Assembly: GCA_030272585.1 (NCBI GenBank)
Contig: BSYQ01000007.1
Coordinates: 5,150,001 to 5,214,000, forward strand
Direction of reading: 5' to 3'
Length of the DNA stretch: 64,000 nt
Source: Bryopsis sp. KO-2023
Taxonomy: Eukaryota > Chlorophyta > Ulvophyceae > Bryopsidales > Bryopsidaceae
The notes under the pieces are model-generated. The model worked only from the letters and a program-made list of their open reading frames with translations, searched no databases and was not told where the DNA came from. Both the position numbers and the translations under genes were made by a program. Shown piece by piece: positions 46,701-58,167 of this stretch (positions are counted from its first letter, which is position 1; every line of letters starts with the position of its first letter).

Positions 46701-49700
46701 AACACCAATCCTGCCGCAGGCAAAAAGTTCTTTTTCCCTCGGATCATGAAACCCCCGGTAGACAGATACTCTCCAGTGGGGGCCGTCTTGGAAACCTAAT
46801 CGACCACTCACAGAAATCAGTACCTTTGTGTAGGTTGTATTTCTGGGCAACCTGCAGAAATCAGTAGGTTGCCCAACCCCCAACTTATCAAGAATCAAGT
46901 CGATACGAGGTTCTTGTTATTTGGATCCATATTTGGCCATAATTTTTTAAATGAACACATCTGCAGTTACCACTAACAAAAAAATATGGACAAAACAATA
47001 GTCGAAAATCAAAGCAATATAATCACCGAGCATCCTGAGAGAAGGTCATTTGCATGCCACAATACAAGCCTTTTTACCGTTTAAAAAAAAAATCCACACA
47101 ACGAAAGGCAACACAACATCCCATGTCCAAACGCATCGAATGGAAGCTTCTGATTTTTACCTGATCGGCATACACCCACCAAGCCGAAGTGACGATTTTC
47201 CCATCCCAAGCTTTGCTTCTGCACACACAGGCAGCCCCTGCTTGCTGGAGCGTGAGGGGAGGAATCGGATGCTCCGGTTGATGATTCTTGATTATGGTGG
47301 AAGCCGCTCCATGCGTGTCCGCATGTACGTACAAATCATCCTTCCTGGAAAAAATCAACAAAATCAGGAGCAAGCCGATGAATCCGCTGTGGCTATTATG
47401 CTGCTGATTTCGAGTTTCGATTTTTAAATTTAACCCTCAAATTCAAACAGGAAGAGGAAAAACGGAAAAGAAAAAATTTGACTGGAATGATATGCATCGA
47501 CTCACTCCATGTATCTTTTTACGACCAGGTCGTTTTGCTGGGCATCCCTTCCGCTGATCACGATGTAGTTTTCCGAAGAAATGAACCAATGGAATTTTTC
47601 AAACCAATGCGGCTTTCGAAGCTGATGCAAAGGGGCAACCACGTTTTGTTGCTGCTTCAGTTTCGCCTGCAGAAAAAGAAAAATGAACGAAAAAATGAAG
47701 CCACACACACAAACATCTAAATCATGCAATAGGGGTTGGCTGATTGTGCATGGACCTAATTTTGGTCAATCCTTGTCTTACCAATGCTTTTTTCTCGGAG
47801 GCTTTGAGGGCGCTTTCTTTCGCCTGGTGCGTCCGCTGCTCTTTGCGGATGTTTTCCTTTTTGGTTCCGTAATGCATGGATGCATTTCCAAAAGCTGACA
47901 ACCCCAAATCCACCTGGACCTATGGATCGACACCAATTTTTCCCGCACTCAGTGTTCAGCACTGCAACGGAACAGTACTTGATAACCCAAAAAATTCAGA
48001 AAACACTGCTCAACTCAAAATATATTCGATAAACACTATTAAACCCAGAAAATTCAAAAAACACTGCTAAACCCAAAATCTACTAAAAACACTACGTAAC
48101 CCAAAAAATTCAAGCCCCGTTCCAAAGTCATCCTCGAAAGATAAACTCCGAGTGGTCAATATCACTCAATATGGCATCCACATTTTGGGCATCTCTTTGG
48201 AGGGGGCACACCTTGATTTTCTTAGGATTCTTTTCATCCGCAAACTGTTCTTCCTCTTCCTCTTCCTCTTCCTCCTCGACGTCCATTTCTTGTTCCAGCA
48301 ACAACGTTATGGAGTTCTTATCCAGTTGAAGCGAATGTATCAGCCCTACATTAAAAAAACCAAAACGAAAAATGCACAATTCCACCACAAGCAGCCATGC
48401 CTCCACACATTGACCCATAGTTCAACATTTATATGAGAGAAAATTCACGAGGTAAAGTGCTCCTTTTCCTTTTCCATTTTGTTTTTTTTTGCATTCTATG
48501 ATTTCTTTATTATTTTTAAAATGTAGCATTTTTTATTGAAATTTTTTTGGATTTTTAATTATGATTATATCCTCCTCCTCATCATTATTATTATTTTTTT
48601 TTGGGGGGGGGGTGCGGCGCTTGTGAAATAGAACCCCAATGCGTGTAAGAATGGCCAGAGCGTTACCTGCGATAGGATTTCCCCCCTCGGCTTCTTCTTT
48701 GATCAGATTTTCGACATCTTTCCAGGCCATCCCAGTAGCAACGACTTCATTCACAGCCCCGATCGCAGCATCCACCACATCCAGATTGAATTCGATGGTG
48801 GAGGCTTGGAGTTCTGCATGTTCGGCAGCTTTGTGCAACCCAGCGGCTCGTTTTTCTTGTTCCTTTTTGGTTTTCTCCACTCGATTGACGGCCACCTTCT
48901 CTGCTTGTTTCTGTTGAACATCTGCTTTCTGGCCTTCGATCTTGAAATTAAAAAAAAAAAAAACATCAGATGAAAACGCTCTTGTCGAAAGGTTGCGGTC
49001 ACACTTTTGGAGTGTGACCATTTACCATTTATTTTTATTATTTTTATTTTTAATATTTACGGGGGAACGCCAGGGGTTTGCCTCCCCGAAAGGTTCGAGC
49101 CAAAAAGCAGAAAACTCAGAAAAAATAAAGAAGGATTGATACATGAACAAGGGTTTCCTCACATATCCCTCACTTGCCTTTGAATAATACTCATCCAAGG
49201 CAGCATCGAAGGAATCGAACTCTGTGGCAGCCTTTTTGCTGTTTTGCTCAAGGCTGATGGGGACGTAGTCCTGATATTGCGTTTCTGCCGCATTCACTGA
49301 TAATTGAAACAGAACAGCCAATCAACACACACCCCCAAAGAAAAAAGACAAAAGAAAATCACACAGCTCTGCAAAAAAAACAGCATGAAAAATGGGGGTT
49401 TGCAGGAATCATTGGTTTCACTACTGGCGAATGTAACTGGAATGGGAAAGAGATTGTGCCGCACCTTTCTGGAAAAGAAAGCCTTTCGGAGGTTTTTCCC
49501 AACATTCTTTCAACCAATTCTCGATGGTCTGAATGGCAGTTACTAATTTTGAAACCTCTTCGGCAGTTAACGGCACTTGGTCCTTCGATTTTAAAGCCAG
49601 AGATGGATCCAAAGCGGCGGTGCGAATGCAATGTTCAGCAATGGATGCTCCATAAGGCATGACGGAGCCAATTACACCTAGAATTGCAAAGGCATTAAAT

Positions 49701-52170
49701 TCACTTTTCCTCCGAATAGACCCAACAGGACAACTCCCCTCCCCCCCAAACAAAACTCCATGCAGAGCCGAATATTAAAAAATAAAAATAAAAAATAAAT
49801 ATATACTTAAGTATTTTCTTTTTTTTTCATTTGGTTATATATATATTCTTTTTTTTGTGGGTATATTTTTTGAAGTTTGATTCTCTGGGTAGATCCATCT
49901 TAAAAAAAAAACGAACCCCCCCCCCCGAAAATGTGAGGTCCGATCCAAGGCAGCCATTACCTACTTTTTAAATTAACTCCATCTTCAGCAGACTCTATTG
50001 CATTTTCAACATCTTCAAGTGAAATCCCTTTGGACAATCTGTCCAAAAAAAAAAAAGTCAACATCTTACGAGGATTTCCCCAAAAACTATCAAATGGTGA
50101 AAGAAAGGATTACATCCCAACAATGGAGGAACTCTGCCCATATATTTTTTCCAAATAATTTTCGCAATGGAAAGCAAATCTTTATGTTCATCTGAAAAGA
50201 GTTGCAATTTTTTCAGAAAAAAGAAGTCTTTGCCAACAAGAAAAAGAAACCCAAACCCAAACAAAACAACATTTTTTTTTCAAAAGATAGCAATAACACA
50301 CATATATATATATATTGTGTCCTTCTACTGCAGAATGACTAATCTTCCCAGAAATTCAGCAAAGGGAGAAAACATTTTTCTTCCCATTCTTTTCAAACCT
50401 TGGGAGCTCCATTTCTGTCTGTCATAACTCACTTTTGTTTTTTTTTTCAAACGTATCGAATAGAAACTCTCCACTTTTCAAATGAGGACGCAGGCCCTTC
50501 ATTTTTATTTCATTTTTTTTATTTAGTAATTATCAATGTTTTTATTTCTTGCTTGCTCTCGATACCTGATTGCATGAACCGGATAAGGATGTCTAGGCAT
50601 GAGTGCATAACCTTTGTCATCATCTCTATGCGACCTTAACAATGTCAAGACTTCATATGAAGAATCTGTCAATACAATGTTTCCCTGCAAAAAAAAATAA
50701 TAATAAAACTATTAAAAAAATTGCAGAATTCGGAAGCTCCCCCTGAGAAGAGACGCTGAAAGGAATTGATTTTTAAAAATTGATATCGATAACAGTGCAA
50801 TTCAGAAAGAAGGAAAATAAACAAACACGAAAGAAATATGAAAGATGGAAAATTCTAAGAAGAAGAAAGAAAAAAAAACTGTATTGAAAGAGAAAAAAAG
50901 AAGGGAAAGGATAACAGGAATAAAAAAAAAGTTTAAATGTGAATATTCAACAAACAGAATGTTTATATGTGCTTTTTTTTCTTCAAAAGTCATTCACGCA
51001 TAAATTTTGACAGTTTTTTCCAGCACAGACAATGGCCATAATGAAAGAAACAGACGTAGAGCAAAAGAATTATAAAAAAAAATCAACAGAAAGCAAGCCC
51101 AACCTGTGCATACAACTCCAGAATCAAATGTGTCGTGTTCTCCCCATGGCCGAACGAAAAATCGATGATTCTATCGATTCCTAATTGCTGGACATCATTC
51201 AGCCTCCGGCCTCGGACATGCTTGCGCAATTTCAAGCAAAAGTTCGAAGGGAAGTCTTTTCGGCCTCGATCGTACTGCTCCATACAAACAAAACAAAACA
51301 TGTTTTGAGAATCTTTTCTTTTTTTTTTGGAAATTGATCCTTTGACATCATACCAAGGAGGGGTGGAAGACAAGAAAACAACGAAGAATTTTTTCCAGCA
51401 GCAACTTTCTTTTTATTTTATTTTTAGAAAATGAGTGAAAAAAATCATACGAGGCTTTCTTCTTTTTTATTAAATTGTAATCTCTTCTGAAAAAAAATAC
51501 ACCCAATTAAAAAGAAAAGAAGAGCGTCCAGGTGAGGAGTTTAAAACTGCTCTCAGTCATTATGTTTCAACTTCAAGCACCCAACTTTTTTTTTCGTGTG
51601 TTTCAACTTTCCAAATTTTGATGGCAGTCGATGCTAAAGAAAAAAAAGGGTTTCCAACCTGAGTCGTGTGAAATCTCGCCCCACTCTCCATGACTAAGAA
51701 CACCTTCTCTCCAGCTTCGCCGGAAGTTCCGAGTTTTAGCAAGTAAGTCTGCAGCGTAATCAAAACATGGTGAACAAAAACCCAACAAAAAAGAAAACCA
51801 AAAACTTACAAAAAACCCTGCTCTCCCTGGAAATAAAAGCAAATGATAAGAGAAGGCCGTTGGGCTGTGGCCAATTATTCTTTTGAATAAATTATTCTTC
51901 GTTTCTCATTTTTTTCTTCGAGGACAAAAGAAAAGAAAAGAAAAAACTTCAGAAAAGCATCCTATTGTATGTGTGTGTGTGTGTTTTTTCCCTCCAAAAA
52001 AGATGAAGAAGGAGATCTTTTCTTTTTTTTGGTTTAAGAAAAAACACAAAAATCAACCCCACCTTGGAGCTGATGTCATAAACGTTTATGACCCACATCC
52101 CCATGACACGGTGCCTCAAGCAAGCGACCTCGGCCGCGACGTCGATCGTAGACATGTTTTGTTTCACCAT
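43739..52170 (-). CDS. NEMF: NEMF / Rqc2 (Tae2, NFACT family), 17 exons, 1,040 aa
   Basis: Component of the ribosome quality control complex; binds 60S subunits with stalled nascent chains, recruits Listerin and adds C-terminal tails. Exons (descending): 52170-52063, 51748-51659, 51274-51104, 50694-50576, 50038-49965, 49677-49465, 49296-49178, 48940-48667, 48345-48212, 47919-47782, 47666-47506, 47344-47161, 46795-46615, 45736-45404, 45084-44743, 44499-44246, 43966-43739; sum 3,123 nt. NFACT-N starts [19 protein letters not shown]; the tailing residues Asp10 and Asp100-Arg101 (LGIDRIIDF) are present. Exon 8 is coiled coil ([13 protein letters not shown]). [50 protein letters not shown]. Then acidic/basic linkers, [14 protein letters not shown], and NFACT-C ([37 protein letters not shown]). 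The intron after exon 7 has a GC donor (AAG|gcaagt). A MITE lies 12 nt inside the intron after exon 13. Confidence 0.95.
46396..46602 (-). mobile_element. MITE copy 2 (TA...TA), in NEMF intron
   Basis: 207 bp including flanking TA. Read on the minus strand it matches the copy at 18160-18367 end to end. Terminal inverted repeats: tacaccctcaatcgtgttta on the plus-strand left end, and tacaccctcatttgtattta for the right end read in reverse. It starts 12 nt downstream of the NEMF exon 13 splice donor. Confidence 0.88.
47970..48120. repeat. Degenerate tandem repeat, about 25-55 bp unit, in NEMF intron
   Basis: Variants of aacactgctaaacccaaaa and aacccaaaaaattcaaaaaa recur at least four times between NEMF exons 9 and 10. 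The unit boundaries are blurred by mutation. Confidence 0.55.
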
Positions 52171-52340
52171 CGTGAAAAAAGTAAAAAAAATCCTTCGCAA
52201 CTGAATGATACAAAAGCCAGAACGTTCTATCGACGAAGTCGATTTCTATCTGAAGCGAGAAGTCAGGCAGAAGGTGTCGTAACGAGTACACGTGGGGCAG
52301 CTCTTTTGATGAGCGAAAACGAACTCATGTGGTGATCACT

Positions 52341-52738
52341 GGCTGCCAGCCAGAAAAATCAGAATGGCAAATTTTGGGGCCACAAAAGGGCCAAAACGTT
52401 TTATTACAAGATGAATTTGGGGCCACAAAAGGGCCACATTCCCCCGAAGTTTGTAAGGCCTGGGCCACATCCAAGAAATCAATCGAGTTTCCACAAACAT
52501 CAAAACCAACAACATTAGTAAATGCTATGTAAACACCAAGCCTTGTAATTTCTGTTTCTGAAGTTGGGGCCGCATTCTATTTTTTTCAGACAAATTGGGG
52601 CCACAAAAGGGCCACAACTGGATGAAACGGCCAAATTTAGGGCCACTTTGGGGCCAGTGAAATTGAAAAAAAATACACTGCTGGCTGGCTGCTTTAATCG
52701 ATCGATAGATGGTTGCATGTTTTTCTGGCTGGCTGCCT
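52341..52738. repeat. Repeat structure with inverted ends and GGGGCCACAAAAGGGCC units, upstream of NEMF
   Basis: The left end ggctgccagccagaaaaa (52341-52358) pairs, with one mismatch, with the right end tttttctggctggctgcc (about 52721-52738). Inside, the motif ggggccacaaaagggcca occurs three times, with further ggggcc/gggcc variants. No target duplication was found. It could be a decayed non-autonomous DNA element, or promoter-proximal repeats, because it starts only about 170 bp upstream of the NEMF start codon. Confidence 0.5.
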
Positions 52739-52810
52739 TAATATGTGCTCACGGTTGGCTTAATGTATCACATTGCAATATACTAAAGGCCTCCAGGCCA
52801 AAACTGCTTT

Positions 52811-52818
52811 GTCAAGAC
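52811..52818 (+). repeat. 8-bp target-site duplication, left
   Basis: gtcaagac, repeated at 53284-53291 immediately outside the inverted ends of the element. Confidence 0.85.
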
Positions 52819-53283
52819 CAGAGATAGGACTTTACGGTTACGGTCACCGTAACCGGACCGTAACCACCGTAACCGGACCGTAACCGGAGTACAATTTTCG
52901 TCAGAAAATCGTACTTTTACGGCCGTAACCGTAGCACCGTACCACTCCGTACCGCTCCGTACCGGACCGTAACGACCGTAACGGCCGTAACAACCGTAAA
53001 CCGTAGAAAGTGACCCCCGCAGGGTCCCGCGATTCCAAAGGAACCCAGGGGGATTCGAACCCGCGACCCTACTAACTGCAGCCTAACGCTTTAGCACTGA
53101 ACCACGCTACTTCACGGTGATTTAGGGCCTACCGTAGTTATACCGTACCTGTTCCGTACCGTAAAAACAACATATTACTCCGGTTACGGTACGGAGTTAC
53201 GGCCGTAGTACGGTGACCGTAACCCGACCGTAACCGGACCGGACCGGAGTCGGACCAAAAATTTGGCCCAAGTCCTATCTCTG
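52819..53283. mobile_element. Non-autonomous hAT-like element (465 bp) with ACCGTAAC subterminal repeats
   Basis: Perfect 14-bp terminal inverted repeats cagagataggactt ... aagtcctatctctg, flanked by 8-bp direct repeats gtcaagac; 8-bp duplication and a CAG start are hallmarks of the hAT superfamily. Both flanks are packed with variants of accgtaaccggaccgtaac and their complements, as expected for subterminal transposase-binding sites. The middle third is unrelated and tRNA-like. No transposase is encoded. Confidence 0.85.
53038..53110 (-). other. tRNA-like sequence (A and B box) inside the hAT-like element
   Basis: On the minus strand, gtagcgtggttcagtgctaa resembles a tRNA D-arm/A box and gggttcgaatccc is a perfect B box, spaced about as in a tRNA. 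The anticodon stem and T stem pair poorly, so it is more likely a pseudo-tRNA or SINE-like head than a functional tRNA. Confidence 0.6.
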
Positions 53284-53291
53284 GTCAAGAC
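53284..53291 (+). repeat. 8-bp target-site duplication, right
   Basis: gtcaagac, matching 52811-52818. Confidence 0.85.
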
Positions 53292-54488
53292 CAAAACAAA
53301 CCACCACTCAAAAACCACCTTGAAATGTCAATTTCCTTTGTGTTTTTGATCCACCTCCCACCCATTCTCATATCCACAACTGGTAAACAAACAAACAAAC
53401 AAACAAAAATTACATTGTGGAGGAGAATCGCTGTCACAACTGGCACATGGTTGTCTGTTTTGAGATGGCCCAGTCATTCTTTAGTCCATTGAACATCTTT
53501 GGAGAAATATCGGTCGGCCAAGGTAGTGACATGTTTGTGTTTTTGTCAGACATCTGTTGGCAAGCATTGGCTTGCACCGTTCTCTTTTCTGTGGGGCCAA
53601 GGCAAATTAATTTTATTCATTGGGTTATTTTTTTGAGGGATGCAAAGAAAGCAATGAGAATGTGGGTTGGAAAAAGCTGGAATGGTTTCTGGAGGGGGTA
53701 ATGAGACTGATAAATCCAAGAACTCTGGCGACGTGATCACGTGACCGGTTTATGGGTACCTGATCGTTGAGGGCACCGAAAGCTCGTGGCGGTAGTATAC
53801 CCCATTGAAATTGGAACAGACGCGCGTGATCTTTGACAGGATGGGCGTGTTGCACCTAGTGCTTAAACCCGAGTTTCCAGATGGGGGTTCAACCCCCAGC
53901 TGCCACCTATGAATTTCCTTGCCCACTCTTTTTTCCTTGCCCCACTTTTTTTTGTGTCAGTTGGTGGCTCAGGCCACAGTTCTTGGGGAAAGGGAGGCAA
54001 CCCCTCTGTCTGGCTCAGAAAAATACAAATTCAGGAATTAGGTGTTGCATCATATTATGGCCATAAATAATAAAATCATCAACAGGGGGATTGAAACTCC
54101 ACTGAAAACCACCTGCATGGGGAAATTAAAGTATGAAATATACAACCACAGCCCAATGCCCCACTCTTCTCACCACTTCAATCCTGGCAGTGCACAGCGA
54201 TGGAAGCCTGTAATGCATGGAGCACCATGACAGACCCAGCTGCTGCTCAGAGTTAACCAGTGGGAATGCTGGATCCCCATGCAAAGATCAGACACAAGCG
54301 GACATCCGTTCGAAAAAACAAGATCATTGCCTCCACTCTACCACCGCTGAATTCTCAACCTGCAGAAAGCTAACCGCTATAGGAATAAAAAACAAAACAA
54401 AACAAAAAAAGCATTCCTAATCGTGGATCATTGGGGAAAAAAAATAGAAAGGAAAGCGAACTCGTTTCCTTTGCTCGCCCTGTTCTAT
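53292..54488. other. Intergenic region
   Basis: Between the hAT-like element and the tRNase Z stop codon. It contains a (caaa)n tract at 53388-53405 and a 38-bp near-copy of a tRNase Z exon boundary at 54097-54134. No gene supported. Confidence 0.4.
54097..54134 (-). repeat. Duplicate of the tRNase Z exon 5 acceptor region
   Basis: 38 bp with only two mismatches to about 54885-54922, which spans the 3' splice site and first codons of tRNase Z exon 5. The similarity ends abruptly on both sides. Confidence 0.7.
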
Positions 54489-57400
54489 TCACTCAACATG
54501 CTTCAAATCTGGAATAACAAAATCATCTTCTGCTCCATCCTCCGCTTCCTTCTGTTCTTCATCGAACAGAAACATGCAGGGGTCCACCGTTTTGGGCAAT
54601 GCTTCCAAATGGCTCAGATTGACCCTCATCAAATCGAAAGCAACTCCAATGGAAGCCCTTTTCTCGGCTTCCGGCAGCACAGGGACCTTGGGGTATCTCT
54701 GGCTGAAATGCGTCAGAATGGTTCGATAGGCCCCCGCTTGTTCGGCAATCGAAAGGGCGTCCTTGGTGGTGGAGTGCTTCTTCTTTTTGGCTTCGTCTGC
54801 CATTTCCTCTTCGAAAGTGGCCTCGTGGATTAGTAAGGTTGCATCCTTGGCAGCTTTCACCAGGGATTCGCATGGCATGGAATCTCCGCTGAAAACCACC
54901 TGCATGGGGAAAATAAAGTATATGTGGTTTACGCCTGAAAACTAGAAAAAGAGAAAAGAAAAGAAAAGAAAAAATGCAGCTACGTTATTGGATATCCTTT
55001 GATAACAAGCAAAGTGGCCTCTGTCTTCCAAGAAAATTTTGAAAAAAAAAATATTTCCCCTTACCTTCCAGTTGTTTGATTCTATGCTCACTCCAAAAGC
55101 ATTGCTGCAGTGTTTCACCAAAAAACTGTCGATTTCTTTCAAACCCAGCTCCCTTTTCACTTCATCGAACATTTCCAAGACTGCCTTTGGTGGTCCTGGT
55201 CGCTTCTCACCAACCTAGGCACCCAGAAAAACAAAACTTGACCTTGCATCCCTTTTTGGATTTTTTTTTTTGATTGATTTCCGGAAAATCAAAAATCAGG
55301 GAGAGAGGGACTCAAACCCTCTACATTATTTTTTTTTAAATCAACAGATTTTATTATTTCTTTAAAAATAAGTATTTAATAACTCAACATGCTTCCATAC
55401 ATATGAATGTTAAATCTGCATGACAATTACTTAAAACTTAATGTCACCTCACCCCCCCCCCCCCCCCCCCAAAAAAAAAAAAAGGCAAAAACCTACCTTG
55501 GGTGAATTATATTTTAAAGGTTCCCCACTCCTTCCCATCGATGCCACAGAATTGGTGATAAGATAGTGGTACTGGAATTGGTCCAATTTCGCGTAGCTCA
55601 AAACAGTTTTACGGAACCCAGGGGGCCCGATGATCAAAACTTTGGGGCCGTCAGGCCCCACCAGCTTTTGTCGAGCAGCCAACAATCTCGAGAGCCCTGC
55701 GTGGTGGTCGGCATGAATATGACTTATCCAAACGCACCTGAAAATCGGAGGGGATGCAAATTTGGTGAAATGGGGTCCTCCACAGCAGTTCCATAATAAT
55801 TATACAATACGCGGTTCTCCAGCAAATTCTTCCAGAGAAAATTTCGTTTATGTCTAATACCCCACTTCTCAAGCCATGGATTCATCCTCCCCCAGCAGTT
55901 TTTCGACCAAAAAACTCACCTGAGCTTTCTGAGTGCGTCGTTTGCACCCTCCACACCGAACCTCCGAACCAGCTGCCCCAAGGACCCTTCCCCACAATCC
56001 AAAAACATGCTTCCTTTCTTGAAAAAATCCAGGTAAATGCACGTCACATTTCTGTATTTCGATGGCACGGCCGACCCCGTCCCTAAAAAAGTCAACTCCA
56101 ATTCATCCGCTGCAATCTGAGGGCTACTGGAAGGAGGCTCCTGTGATTTCGCTTCCATCGAGTCCTGTAGAACCCATAATAATCAGAATGAGATGCAATC
56201 TGGCATTGCTTTTCAGGACGCATTGCCATTGAGACGCAGCTAATCAGTCAATTGCATTCTGCAACCCCTTGCCATCAAGATGCAGCCAATCAGTCGGTTG
56301 CATTCTGCTAATCTGAAAAGACAGCTATTCCATGCTGGCATTCACAAAATGCAATTAGGATCACTGTCTTTGCAATTCCTTCTCTCTGTTGCATTTCTGA
56401 GCTGTACCCGAGCATCATTGCAAACCCTCCAACTGCAGGGTTTTTTTTTGCCTTTTTTCTGTCTTTTCTGGCAATCTCTACCTTGTAGCGCCGCAGTGCT
56501 TCCCTGGCTTCAACATGCTCCGCCTGAAAATCATCCACCACTTTTTCAACGGAAAAAGGCTCCAGAATTTTGGTCGCATCTGGCCCCAGTCTTCCGGACG
56601 GTTTCAACCAATACTTCATCAAATCCTTCCCCATGACAAAGCCATCCTTCTCCCAACAGGCCCGATTACTCATCGGGGTCAAAACATCCACCGTCGCTGG
56701 CAGCGGGAAAAACCGATCATCCACACAGTTTAGCTTGGTTTGAACCACCGCCGCTTTCCTCAAAATTGCTGATGATTCACAAGCCTCCAGATTTACAAAC
56801 ATATGGTTGGTCCCCGTCGGAAATCTTTCAACCCAGCCCATATAAGCTTCCGAAGCCACCACTCGGGCGGACCCCATGTGCACCACAAGGACATTTTCCC
56901 CATCAGTTCTCTCCACCGACAGCCACTCGTTGAACCCGGGTGCTTCCAGCAAGGGATTTAAGTAAGCCTCATCTGGGCACTCCACGATTAAAACCACCGG
57001 TCCAGGAATGGGGGGGTCCATCACTTGATGCGGGTGGACGGTTTCGCCTGTGGGGGTTTCCACGCTGGCTCCCTTTTGAATCTTAGCATATATCGGACCA
57101 GGTTGAAGCCCCAGTGCTTTGGCTCTCTCTGGGTGAAATTTCCCTGCAGCTTCACTCAACTCACATATGTAACAAGCAGCTGGGACCCCCCCTGGTACAC
57201 AGGCAGTGGAGTTTTTGCTGCTCCTTTCCACCCTGGATTTCTTGGCTCTCTCTGTTTCAGCCTGCTCCGCATCCAACTCCTCCTGATCAACCATCCCAGC
57301 AGAACCCTCTGGCATCAAAACCAGGGGTCTGATTGTCACTTGCTCGTTTTTCACTAAGGACTCCAAAAACTGCCCTGGTTGTGACCCAGAATTTGCTCCG

Positions 57401-57942
57401 AAACTCGACGCCACAACGTCAGTCTGTTGCAACGCTACGAAGGTTTCCACCGCGTCCAAAAACGTCCGAACGTGCAAAGGCCCGTGCAAATTTAATCCAC
57501 TCGTGCCTAGACAGAGCCCACCAATGCCGTGGTCCGTCAGCGTCAAAATCAGCCCAGGCACCCCACCGCACGCCTCCGTCGACATCCGAGTAAAGAAGAG
57601 ATCCGTCACTTTTCCGAGCTTGATTTTATGCTGGAAACAATAGCGTTGGAATCCCTCGCCCACGTTGAAAATGTACCGATACTGATCGAAAAATAGCAGC
57701 ACGGACGGGCAAGTGTCGCCGGTGTCCGTTCCATTTCCCAACACTTGGACGTAGCTCGTCGTATGAGATCCTCCTTTCCTTTGGTTCCTCTGAGGTTTCT
57801 CTTTTCTCTTCCCACCCTTCATGTCAGCAGAGCTGGCGGCCGACGTCCAAACCTTGCCAGCCCGAGCTCGAAATGCCCTTCTGTGGAATCCTAAACTCGC
57901 TACGTTTCTCCAGACACCCCTGTAGATCGTAGCCGGAAGCAT
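54489..57942 (-). CDS. Long-form tRNase Z (ELAC2-type), 5 exons, 835 aa
   Basis: Metal-dependent endonuclease that removes 3' trailers from pre-tRNAs in nucleus and/or organelles. Exons (descending): 57942-56482, 56164-55920, 55737-55497, 55214-55065, 54899-54489; 2,508 nt, phases close; length matches the family (human about 826). I use the ATG at 57942; the N-terminus is basic and Ser/Arg-rich (MLPATIYRGVWRNVA), a possible organelle signal. The N-terminal half is the inactive beta-lactamase-like domain (VQVLGNGTDTGDTCPS, FNVGEGFQRYC). The active half has LTFLGTGSAVPSKYRN, the metal-binding HIHADHH (His575 to His581), KVLIIGPPG, VVFSGDSMPC, LLIHEATFEEEM and LTHFSQRYP. All catalytic motifs are intact. 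Confidence 0.96.
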
Positions 57943-58167
57943 TGACCGTCGGAAGGGGATCAACCCATAAGTGCTGCAACAAACGAACTTGTCCTTTCGA
58001 GTTTCGTACGACTTCTGACGTCTATAGAGCCAGCGCCCGTTACGAGATTCTGTAGGTTCCGCAACTGTTACGTAAGGCGGCCAAGCAAACCAACCAACAC
58101 ATTCTGTGTGCTGGTTTAGGATTTTTACTGTGGTCGTCAGCGGCGTTCAGACAGATCCCGGCCAGCG
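57943..58167. promoter_or_regulatory. Divergent promoter region, tRNase Z (-) / GST (+)
   Basis: 225 bp between opposite start codons, so both promoters and 5' UTRs must be in or overlap this stretch. No defined motif is claimed. Confidence 0.45.

Noticed and set aside
46803..46880. Short inverted repeat (gggcaacct ... aggttgccc) before NEMF exon 13 as a third transposon
   Set aside because: Arms of nine bases only, with no target duplication or second copy in the window.
51883..52335. 150-codon plus-strand frame over NEMF exon 1
   Set aside because: Opposite to a clearly coding NEMF exon; composition is dominated by A/T tracts.
53038..53110. Functional tRNA gene
   Set aside because: A and B boxes are present, but the anticodon and T stems pair poorly and it lies inside a transposon, so I describe it only as tRNA-like.
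53417..53701. 94-codon plus-strand frame
   Set aside because: No recognisable domain, no splice signals linking it to other exons, ordinary intergenic composition.
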